DNA of 64,000 nucleotides. It comes from Puccinellia tenuiflora. Lineage: Eukaryota > Streptophyta > Magnoliopsida > Poales > Poaceae. The notes below the pieces were generated by a model. That model was given only the letters and a program-made list of their open reading frames with translations, ran no database searches and had not been told where the DNA came from. Both the position numbers and the translations under genes were made by a program. Below are positions 23,715-32,403 of this stretch, one piece after another; positions within the stretch are counted from its first letter, which is position 1, and each line of letters begins with the position of its first letter. The stretch spans positions 62,001 through 126,000 of the forward strand of contig QRDG01002516.1 in assembly GCA_012064385.1 (NCBI GenBank). The letters run 5' to 3'.

Positions 23715-23840
23715 CAACTATGCGAGGCCCATTTAGTCAATATGCGCCTCGGGTAATATTAAGCGGGCGCATTTAGCCAATATGCGCCTCGGGTAATATT
23801 AAGCGAGGCGCATTTTGCAATATGCGCCTCGGCTATTCGC
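23715..23840. repeat. Internal copy of the CACTA subterminal repeat cluster
   Basis: Three or more inverted pairs of the same GAGGCGCAT/ATGCGCCTC type lie in the middle of the element, between the two genes. They are followed by GC-rich DNA and the second gene, as the left terminus is followed by the first gene. Confidence 0.8.
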
Positions 23841-23880
23841 TGTACTATTCCCCTTCCTTCTTTTTCCTCGATCCATCTCA

Positions 23881-24290
23881 CACTCTCTCACTCACTGCTC
23901 TCCCGATCCGCCCTCGCCAAGGTCCTCGCCGCCGCCCGCCCGTCCGTGGAGTCGCCGCCCGCCCGTCCGTGGAGCCGCCGCCCACCCATGGAGAAGGAGC
24001 CGCCGCCGCCCGCGGAGAAGGAGCCGTCGCCGCCCGCCCGTCCGTGGAGCCGCCGCCCGCCCGTGGAGAAGGAGCCGCCGCCGCCCGCGGAGAAGGAGCC
24101 GTCGCCGCCGCCGCCTCCCGAGCCGCCCTCGCCAAGGTCCTCGCCGCCCTCGCCCGCGGAGAAGGAGCCGTCGCCGTCACCGCCGCAGGAGGTACTCTCC
24201 CTCCCACCTCTGTCTCAGGTTCCTCCTCCCCTACCCTCCCCGCCACGCCATTCTCCGTCTCCGCGGAGATCATGTGTACATATGATTACA
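23881..24290 (+). other. GC-rich, Pro/Arg-codon tandem repeats; probable 5' exon or leader of gene 2
   Basis: Imperfect tandem repeats of GGAGAAGGAGCCGCCGCCGC-type units give long proline- or arginine-rich frames on both strands. In one plus frame from 23991 the reading is MEKEPPPPAEKEPSPP and similar. It looks like a transcribed GC-rich leader downstream of the internal repeat cluster. A translated product is not supported. Confidence 0.4.
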
Positions 24291-24299
24291 TAATTGTGT

Positions 24300-25104
24300 A
24301 AGCAGATCATGTGTACATAATTGTGTAAGATGCCATCAATATTTCTATTTTTTTGTCAATTGATTCAAGTAACAAATTATTCTAGGACCAACCAACACAT
24401 TCTGAAAAACTGGTAAAGAAACAGTAAGGAAACAATATTAGTTGTTTTGGTAGTTTTTAGCAAAATCTGTTGTGCATATGAATGTAGCCCATCTATTAGT
24501 GCATAAGGAACAAATAAACATCAGGAAGATAGAAAAGAGTATTGGTCCATGGTGGACCAAAACTAATTGATTCATAATATTTTTTTAAATTTTACTAAAA
24601 TTAAAGAGATAACTTATTCATCCACAATAAACAGAGAGTGGTTCTTTCGTTGAAATAACTACATCAGTTTTCACACAATGCTAGATCAATATTCTCTAAT
24701 ATCGATATAACAAATTATGACTCATGAATGAAATAATATGTATCTTGATTGAATTGTAAGTTTATGGTAATATGTATCTTCTCTTGACTGAATTGTATGT
24801 TTATAGTAATCTGCCAATTGTACTGCCACATGAATGAAATAAGCGGCTGCCGACTACGAGCATGTTTATATGTACCTGTTCTTGTTGATCATGTTCATCT
24901 TGTTATTCAGGTCGCCTCCTAGTCAAGCACACACTTGACCCAAAATGCTTTTTGTTGTTTGGCTTATGAACATCAGTGTTGGTTATAAGCTGAGAATTGT
25001 TGCGGTAGATGCTTAAATCATTGGGAAGAGAAAGTGTTCTGAAGTGGTTACCATCAATTGGCTGGCTGTGTATGTTGTCCAGCCAGCAGTTGCTGGCTGT
25101 GTTT
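24300..25104. other. AT-rich interval upstream of CACTA gene 2
   Basis: No reading frame or known repeat is visible. Its position between a GC-rich leader and the conserved leader at 25105 suggests a 5' intron. Confidence 0.35.
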
Positions 25105-25260
25105 GTGCCTTTTTAGGCCATTTTGTGCAGGTTTTTTCTTTTTGAGTTGCCAATGTTTCGCCGGGATGTTGATTCATTTCTGTCCCGGTGAATTTCTGGC
25201 ACTCCTAGGCATAGAAATACAGGGGAGGTGCTGCCAAATTTTTCCTAGGAATTTTTGTGC
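25105..25260 (+). promoter_or_regulatory. Leader of CACTA gene 2, homologous to the gene 1 leader
   Basis: It shares TGCCAATGTTTCGCCGG, ATTCATTTCT, GAATTTCTGGCACTC and AGGGGAGGT with 19640-19760. The hairpin is preserved as TTCGCCGGGA (25157-25166) with TCCCGGTGAA (25183-25192): one A-T pair has become G-C and one pair is G-T. The start codon of gene 2 is 32 bases further on. Confidence 0.6.
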
Positions 25261-25291
25261 TAATTAGTTCCATTTAATTGTGTGTTTAGAT

Positions 25292-28200
25292 ATGTCGGGG
25301 GAGCCGGGCCCTTCTAGCAGCAAGAAGCCATTTTGGGAGCAGCTGGCGGAACTGGAATCCCAAGAGGACCCGGAATTCATTCCGCCGGACGATGAGATGG
25401 AGGACGACGAGGATACCTCGTCTTCCGATGGTATTGAGGAGACCGGGAACGACGATGGCGACGCCACTAACACGGATGGCGGCGGTGAAGCTACTACGGA
25501 CGGTGGTAGCCAACCGAAACCGAAGAAGGCCCGGAAGAATCGGACCCCCATCGTGGTCGACACCACCAAAAGGTCCATCTTCACAAGAGTGAACGATATA
25601 GGGGTGCCTCAGGAGCCGGAGGAGTTTGTCACGGGTTACGTAAACCAACTCGCTGCAATCCTCCGGAACACCGTCACCATCAACACGGAGAACCTGAAGG
25701 GCGAAGAGAACAGGGGTTTCCTGATTCAGCTCTTTCGGAAGCTGCACCAAAGATACGCGTTCCCGTGTGATGAAAATGGGGCAGAGCAGTACAACAATGA
25801 TAAACTCAAAGGGAATCCGGTGAATAAGTACGCCATTAGGAAGTTCACGAAGGCCTTGTCGAATTGGAAGGCCCGGGTGAAGAAGCTGATTGTCGAGGAC
25901 AAGCTAAGTTACTCGGAGCTCATCAAGAAGGAGCCTCTGGTCAAGGAAGAAGACTACAATCAGTTCAAGGCCAGATGTAACTCCGCCGTGGGCAAGGCCA
26001 AACGTTTGAGGGGCAAGGAGTTGAGAGCCCTGAACATTGGTACCCACCATCTCGGCTCCGGCGGTTATAGAGCCGCGAAGCCCAAATGGGACAAGGAGGA
26101 CGCCGCTGCTCGTGAAAGGGGGGAGACACCTCCCTTTGACGACATAAAGGAGGAGCAGGCAAAGAACTTTGTAAGGGCCCGGTTTAAAAAGCCGAGAGGG
26201 TCCGCTGAGTATTCCTCGGAGCCCGCCGGTCCCTTCTCTTCGAAGGTGAAAGACTTCATGAGTAACTATGTAAGTAGTTTGCATGCAAGTCGATTAATTG
26301 ATTGCGTTCACGATTAATCAATGAAGTCTAGTTTTCTGATCAAATGCTTCGTGTTCCTTGTGCGTAGGAAGCGGAGTGTAGGACCTCCTCATCCCAGGGC
26401 GGGTCGACGCCCGTCGCCAAGTGGGACAACACTTTTAACAGGGCGCTGAACAAGACCAAGAATGTCGATCCCCTGGCGGCCCCGTCGTCGGCTGGTCGTG
26501 TGGTGGGCTATGGCGGCCTTACATGGTCCGAGTACTATGGCCAAGAGCGGAAGGGATCCAAGGCCGATGTGAAAAACCTAAGGGAACGGGTGGACGCCAT
26601 TCCCTCTATAGTCCAACAAGCCGTGAACCAGGCTGTGTCGGCTGCCGAGACAAAGTTCCAAGAACGAGTCTCACAACTCCAGACACAAGTCCAGTCACAA
26701 GTGAACGAGAAGCTCAACACCATCCTTCCCGTCTACATGGAGAAGTACATCAAGTGGGAGAAGGGTGGTAGACGGGGGCCGCCACCGGTTGCCAACGTCG
26801 ACAGCGCCCAATCGGAAAACGTGGCGCGGCCGGAGGCGCTTCTGACTCCTCCAGCTCCGGAGCTTAACTTGCCGGCCCGCACCGCCGTGGCAACAGGCAG
26901 CCACTCAGCCGCCACTTGCGCGCCCAACAAGCCTGTCATCGGCGGCGCCTCGACATTGGCCGAGTTCGACGCCCTCAAGGTAACTAATTAATTAGCTGGG
27001 AGAGTCTCAACCACATGACCGACTAATGACTTGATATCCGTTTTACTGACGCCCCGCCTACATGTCTTTCGCAGGAAGACACTCCTTGCACCCTAATGCA
27101 CTGGGTGGGCGGCCAGTTGAAGGATGTTGCCAAGGGTAGTATCGTTCAGCCGGAGAGCCGCGCATGGCACAATGGCACAATGGACCCCGGCAATATGAGG
27201 GTCAAATACACTATGGTGCTTCCGGGCTACGAGCAAGTGGAGCCTCCCTCTCAACCGGCTGGATGGGACGATGATGACCCGCCGGCGGTCCTCAGTACCG
27301 CCTTCGGCTACGTGTTCCAATGGCCGAAGAGCCAGATCCGTTTGGGGACGGAGGACCAGCACAACATCACCCCAGAGGCAACACGTCCACCACATGATGA
27401 GGCGGCACATCAAGCACAACCTGATGAAGACTTTGAGATGGCGGACTTGGACAACATGGCACAGGATCCCGACGATGGAGACAATGACCCGTACTTCGGC
27501 GACCAGTTCATTAACACAAGGTTTTCAGATTATTATGAGCCGGCACTATCAGGCATGCATGATCAAGTTGCCGAGACCCAACCAGCACCGGCGAAACCCC
27601 CTTGCCAGGTGCGTCTCTTCCGAAATAGTCAGGAGACGCCGCCACCCGCCCCCTTCACCGAGCCTCCGAGGCCAGCAGTTCCTATGAGCACCCTCAAGAA
27701 GGCAGTCGGTGAGGTGAACGCGGCCGCCGTGCCCAACGCCGTGAAGGGCAAGAAGCAAGGTGGTCGCAGAAGGAAGGCTAAGGGTGACCGGGGCCAGGAA
27801 CAAATTCCTGTTTACCGGGCTAAGGACGGCCCTGTGGGAGAAGCTTCCAGGAGTAAGCATCACGTGGCTGGTACGCCGATGATGCCTCCATCGATGCTCG
27901 ACGTCGCAGGCCCGCATATGCGCAATCTTCATCATAGCTGTCTACATGTCGAGGAGCGCCGCCTTCGAGAGAACGATCAGTCGTACATGGTTTACAGGGC
28001 TAAGGTGCCTTCTGATGTGCCGTGCCTCGTCAGTGTACCCCCCGGGGATATCTTCTACTTGCGGCATACCGACATCTTCGACATGTTGAACGGGTTCCGG
28101 CTGCATGATACCCTGGTCCGGCTGTTCTCCCTGAATATGGCCATGCAGATCATACGAGACAACATCCCCGGCATCCAGATAGTGGACCCCTTCTTCATGC

Positions 28201-28796
28201 GTGACGCCTTCCTGAGATCTGAGGACAACATCGCGCTGGCGTCCGACTACCTCTCAGCCTTCATGGAACAATACTCAGACAAGGATGTGATTCTCCTTCC
28301 CTACCATCCCATCACGGCCGGTGATCGGACAGGCTGCGTGCTCATATACTTAGACGTGAAAGACTCAACAGCCGTGTACCTCGACTCTAACAGTGCTATC
28401 CGGAAGGACTACTCCACTATCAGGAGAATTCTTGATGGTGCTCTCACCGGCTACGTCGCAGCGGGAGGCGTCAAACCAAGAACACCACGTCTGAAGTTCG
28501 GCGCGCACATGTTCCGCCACACGATGCAGTTCCCCTGCGTCAAGCAGCCGCCTGGCAGCGAGAAGGATGCCTTCTACGTCATCCACCACATGAAGGCGTT
28601 CTTCCAGGAACAGGAGAACCGCACGCTGCCATCTGACCTCAAGAGGTGGGCTGAAGATCTTGCAGAAATACAGGATCGCAACCTCAGGCAGAACTTCTTC
28701 AACATCCAGGAGGAGCTCGCGACAATCGTGCACCAGGAAGTCATGAGGCGGGGGGCGCCTTCAGTATCGCCTATACACCGCCCAACAAGGAGATAG
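25292..28796 (+). CDS. CACTA second gene: En/Spm-like protein with an inactive C48 (Ulp1)-like domain
   Basis: Exons 25292-26269, 26368-26979 and 27075-28796 join in phase with good GT/AG borders, giving about 1103 residues. The N-terminus is acidic and Ser-rich. Residues about 90-320 resemble plant transposase proteins of the Ptta/En/Spm group, including the LGSGGYRAAKPKW motif. Exon 2 holds a coiled-coil-like stretch (VSQLQTQVQSQVNEKLN). The C-terminal ~200 residues resemble the C48 protease fold, with VILLPYHPI, VYLDSNSAI (Asp kept) and CVKQPPGSEKDAFYVIHH (Gln kept). The usual His-Trp is replaced in DRTGCVLIYLD, and the Cys-Gly after QPPGS is replaced by Asp-Ala. A one-base change in the G run near 28750 appears to have altered the end: another frame runs from GAFSIAYTPPNKEIDAEL to a stop at 28889-28891. 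Such proteins probably bind the subterminal repeats or assist transposition. Confidence 0.78.
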
Positions 28797-29731
28797 ACGC
28801 AGAGTTAGCGCGGCAGGGCGACGGCAGGTCATTCATGCAGATGGCGAAGAATCGGTCGGGCTTCATCAATGTCCCCTCGAAGAAGTCTTGATGATGCCAT
28901 GATGTTTACCTAGCTAGCTAGCTGTTAGTTCCGAACTATATCCATGATGTCCTTGTGTGTTGTAAACCCTATCCCTATGTTTACTTGCCTAGCAAACTCT
29001 AGTGTGTTTCGTCAAACCGTTGAAACCTGATTGTGAGCGACGCTATCTAGTTATTTGTGTGTTATGAACTATTTCAATGCCTTGGTCATGTTGCTTTTTA
29101 TTCGTTAGTTGCCGTCGTTTGCTTTTTGAAATGCCGATGATTAAAACGAGTTGTGGCACAATGTGTGTGATTATACCCTGACGATCTGGTGTGCCTTGTG
29201 ATATGTACAAACACGAGTCGTTGTGCATCTAACTTGGCACACCAGATCCGTCAGCGGCATTGTCATTTCCGTGTCCAACCTAAGTATATATGAGGCATGC
29301 TCTATTTTTTGAGTTGGCTCTTTTCTTGATAACAAGTGCCGATGATTAGAACGTGTTGTGGCACTATGCGTGTGACTAGGCTCGCTGTTCGATCTTGTGT
29401 GGCAACTAGACTAGTAATTTGGGCATATACTCTACTTGCTGCACAAGATCGAATAGCGAGTCTGGTCATTTTCCGTGCCCAACCAAAGTATGAGGCACGA
29501 ATCCAAGTCATTCTTGGGTTGCTTTCTTTGTCTTCTCTTCGAGTTGCCTCTTTTATTGACAAGTGTGTGTGTGTCTTTTTTTTTCGGGTCTTTCTTTGAA
29601 ACGCCGATGATTAGAACGTGGTCTCTTACATGTTGTTGCACCATATATATGCATGATTCTATCCTGTGAACTGCTAGCTATTGTTTCCCACTGACATAAC
29701 TAATATCATCTTTCTTGTGTGTGTGTAGGAG
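28797..29731. other. Region after CACTA gene 2, with two hairpin units
   Basis: The first ~95 bases are the displaced coding tail of gene 2. The rest has no ORF of note but includes the tandem hairpin units described separately and a (GT)n tract before an apparent splice acceptor at about 29728. Confidence 0.5.
29130..29650. repeat. Tandem units of about 200 bases, each with a hairpin
   Basis: Units begin with GCCGATGATTA at about 29132, 29338 and 29603 (the last is partial). Unit 1 has arms CTGACGATCTGGTGTGCC (29178-29195) and GGCACACCAGATCCGTCAG (29236-29254). Unit 2 has CTCGCTGTTCGATCTTGTGT (29381-29400) and GCACAAGATCGAATAGCGAG (29441-29460). The unit frames are alike, but the two arm pairs differ in sequence while both still pair. 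Confidence 0.7.
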
Positions 29732-29905
29732 ATGGCGAAGAAGTGCTATGTTGTTTACATAGGTGTTGTTCCAGGAGTGTACGACGAGTGGAAACACTGC
29801 CACAACCAAGTGAACGGGTTCCCGGGCAACCTCTACCAAGGCTACGAGAGTAGAGCGGTGGCGGAAGCTATGTGGAGACAACACCGGAGGAGAAGAACCG
29901 GGTGA
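29732..29905 (+). CDS. Small RNase H1 hybrid-binding (viroplasmin-like) domain protein
   Basis: The ATG at 29732 follows a splice-acceptor-like GTGTGTAG and opens 57 codons. Residues 3-48 match the RNase H1 N-terminal hybrid-binding domain, also called viroplasmin (PF01693-like): KKCYVVYIGVVPGVYDEW, then C..QV..F.GN.YQGYESRAVAEAMW. This fold binds RNA-DNA hybrids or double-stranded RNA. The frame closes at 29903-29905. A neighbouring frame continues from YVETTPEEKNRV through a strongly hydrophobic segment (about 22 residues) to a stop at 29974-29976, so a one-base indel may have cut off a membrane-anchored tail. It sits between gene 2 and the right CACTA terminus and is probably element cargo. 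No RNase H catalytic domain is present. Confidence 0.7.
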   Translation: MAKKCYVVYIGVVPGVYDEWKHCHNQVNGFPGNLYQGYESRAVAEAMWRQHRRRRTG

Positions 29906-30235
29906 GGAACTTCGTCATCGTCATCACCATCACCTTGCTCTTGGTGGTTGGTGGTATTCTCTACCGTGCCTACTAGTTTCAATGTTATTGTAATGAGATG
30001 GTGAAAATCATGTACTCGGTCTCGAGAGATATGTGGACATGGCACTTGTAATGTGATGGATATGTTCTACTTGTGTGATGATGATCTACTATTTGATGGA
30101 TGTGTTGGTTTTATCCATATTTTGGTCCATTGGACCCTTTTATATATATATCTGTGAATATACTGTGAATATACTGCTGAATACCTGTATACTGTACAGT
30201 ATACAGGTATTTTATTTTTAATTTCGAAAATGATA

Positions 30236-30540
30236 TCAGAGGCGCATATTGGAGGTCATAGGAGGCGCATATGCCACCTATATGCGAGGCGCATCACCGA
30301 GCTATGCGAGGCGCACCCTATATGCGCCTCTGCTAATCTGAATAGGCGAGGCGCATATCAGTATGCGCCTCCGATATACTTATAGGAGGCGCATATTGAT
30401 ATGCGCCTCGCATAAGGCAAATACCCGAGGCGCATATCATATGCGCCTCCGGTAAAAAATACCAGAGGCGTGGACATAGAGGCGCATATGATATGCGCCT
30501 CGGATGGGCAAAGTGGTGCGCCTCGGCTAGCGTTTTCCCT
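30236..30540. repeat. Right subterminal repeat cluster of the CACTA element
   Basis: The same GAGGCGCATA/TATGCGCCTC units as at the left end occur repeatedly in both orientations up to the right TIR. Confidence 0.88.
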
Positions 30541-30550
30541 AGTAGTGCGG

Positions 30551-30850
30551 AAGGCATGCATAATCTTGAGAAAGAGCTTCCTGTTCATCCTAAAACGGCG
30601 CCGAATACCTTCTCGCCGTGCAACGGATCATCGACGAAGTAGTCGGTGTATAGAATGCGGTAGCCCTCTGTCTGATGCCTATTTTGCTCTTGCGGAGCCA
30701 TGGCGCCGAGCCACCACGCCGCGGCTCGGCTTGCCGCGCGTACAGGCCGGCCAGACAGGCGAGGACCATCAAGTGCTCTTCATCGTCGGCGGCGGCGGTG
30801 GCTTCCTCTTCCATCAGAGTGGCGAGCATCTCCTCGCCGTCGGAGTCCAT
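30551..30850 (-). pseudogene. PIF/Harbinger transposase, N-terminal piece (1 of 5)
   Basis: From ATG 30850 the protein starts MDSDGEEMLATL, with an acidic Ala/Glu-rich leader, then RRGGSAP...RKSK typical of this transposase family. A frameshift near 30640 moves the reading from GIRQRATAF to the frame reading DDPLHGEKVF, and a second shift leads to MNRKLFLKIMHAF at 30588-30551. The piece ends at the CACTA insertion. Confidence 0.7.
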
Positions 30851-31265
30851 CGCGAGCAGGAAAAACACCGAACACCTTGCGGGCGTGGTGGGCGCGAAGT
30901 CGGGCAATGCCGAATCACCGCGGAAACTCGGTCAGGGTGGAGATGAAGGTGGAGGGTTTGGTGCGGCGTGTTTTTGCGGAGGAGGGAAGAGGGGTGGTGC
31001 CGGCGACGGCATGGTGGCGAGGAGGAAAAATAGAATGGGGGCGAATCTGGATGGGGAATCTGCGTTGTCTCGCTGAAAGAGCTGGCCAATGCGGCCTTTT
31101 CCTTCCGTCGTCGCTGTGCGATGGGTTCGACTTAGGAATGCCGGATGACTCTTTGACCAAAACCGGCGGAAATCGAGACACTGAGGGGGCGAGTGGGAGA
31201 AAAAGATTCCGTCGGGAAAAAATGGTCCTGGGAGGCTCTCGGGGGACCGGCTGGAGTTGCTCTTA

Positions 31266-32403
31266 GCTGACGGGGCCCCTTGGTGTACCATCGGTATTGC
31301 GAAACCCGGGCTGCACCGGGGCGCTAGGATTGATAGCTTTTTTTCCTTTTCCTTTTTCTTTTTTGTCGACGATCTCTCTAGTAGCCAGCGTCCTCTGTCT
31401 TCGTCTTCAAACTCTGCACCGGATTTCCTTCAGAAATTGAAATTGTACTCCCTCCGGTCCGTTTTAATTGTCGGGAGAGAAAGCTATCGATAGTTCAAAG
31501 CAGTACACAGATTCCGACAGTTTCTACGGATCGGAGCCTTGTGGTACAAATAATGTGGAAATATATGTGTCACAATCTACGTGTGCAATTCCAGTGGCGT
31601 GTTTCGAGAAGTTCAGTTCACAGCTCCGCCGAGCTCGAGCCCATCGGAACATCCACCGATCGATGCAACCAGATATGCCTGGGTGACTCAGACAGCTTAG
31701 ACTAGTCACAATGGGAAGTAATATAAACTAGTATCATGCATACGATACTAGTGTATGTTATTATCTTTACAGTGGATGGTAACATATTTGTAGTATATCA
31801 TAATACATAGCATTTATTAGCTCATAGACTCATTATGTCTTCAAATCCGTTATGTTACGGTATCATATCATGATACCACTACCTCATCTCTATTCATTTA
31901 TTGTTGTGCCACATCATATTTTTGTCAATATGATACTCTCGTTATGGCTAGTCTTAACAAACTCGGAAACCTAACCGGAACGTGAATCTTCATAAGTCAA
32001 AAGGCGTTATGTCTTGAAAGGGGAAAACTACTCTATTATTCCTTCTGCTATTTATTGACACCCATTTTATAACACTGCAACGCTGAATTTTCTCTGTAAT
32101 AGGTTACATAGTACATACATATACACTCAAACCGACAACAGAGAAAAACAACAGGTGGACCTCCTCACTTCCATACCAAACCGAGCATAGATCAGCATCT
32201 CTCCGTAAATATAAGTACAAAGATTCCTAACACTTTCATGGATATCCCGTATCCGTATATACATTTCTGAATATTAGCTTAACCGAGTTGCACGCACAAG
32301 CGCTAGGGTCGCTCCGATGGAACAATTGCTCGGCAGCTCTCAGCTGCTCGTTGCGGATATCTGGGCCGTGAACAAGTGAGGTTCCAGTTGGGATTTGTCC
32401 GTG
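31266..32403. other. Spacer downstream of LON2, with a Tourist MITE
   Basis: No gene is recognised. A truncated MITE end (CTCCCTCCGGTCCG) is visible near 31450. Poly-pyrimidine tracts occur at 31338-31362. The last ~100 bases before 32404 are the probable LON2 3' UTR. Confidence 0.5.
31700..31953. mobile_element. Tourist-type MITE, 254 bases
   Basis: Inverted ends GACTAGTCACAATGGG and (reverse complement of the right end) GACTAGCCATAACGAG are flanked by TTA on both sides (31697-31699 and 31954-31956), as in PIF/Harbinger-derived MITEs. It is AT-rich and has no coding capacity. Confidence 0.8.

Larger units (their letters stand above)
18916..30547 (+). mobile_element. CACTA (En/Spm) DNA transposon, 11.6 kb, apparently complete
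   Basis: The ends are CACTACTAGGGGAAA and, at the right, TTTTCCCTAGTAGTG, flanked by 3-base CGG duplications (18913-18915 and 30548-30550). Both subterminal regions are packed with GAGGCGCATA/TATGCGCCTC units in both orientations, the presumed binding sites of the element's own protein. Inside are an intact transposase gene, a second multi-exon gene and a small RNase H1-domain ORF, all on the plus strand. The insertion lies inside the PIF transposase, which reads on correctly when the element is removed. Confidence 0.92.
5565..31262 (-). mobile_element. PIF/Harbinger DNA transposon split by four insertions
   Basis: The ends are imperfect inverted repeats: GAGATCTCTAGCCG at the left and, reverse-complemented, GAGCAACTCCAGCCGG at the right. 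Both are flanked by TTA (5562-5564 and 31263-31265), the usual 3-base PIF/Harbinger target duplication. Removing the four nested elements leaves about 2.0 kb, close to the 1.93 and 2.20 kb of the two other PIF elements in this window. The transposase runs on the minus strand from 30850 to about 5901 in five pieces. It carries stops and frameshifts, so the element is not autonomous now. Confidence 0.85.

Noticed and set aside
23815..24301. Pro/Arg-rich ORFs on both strands
   Set aside because: They are simultaneous open frames in GC-rich tandem repeats; composition alone explains them.
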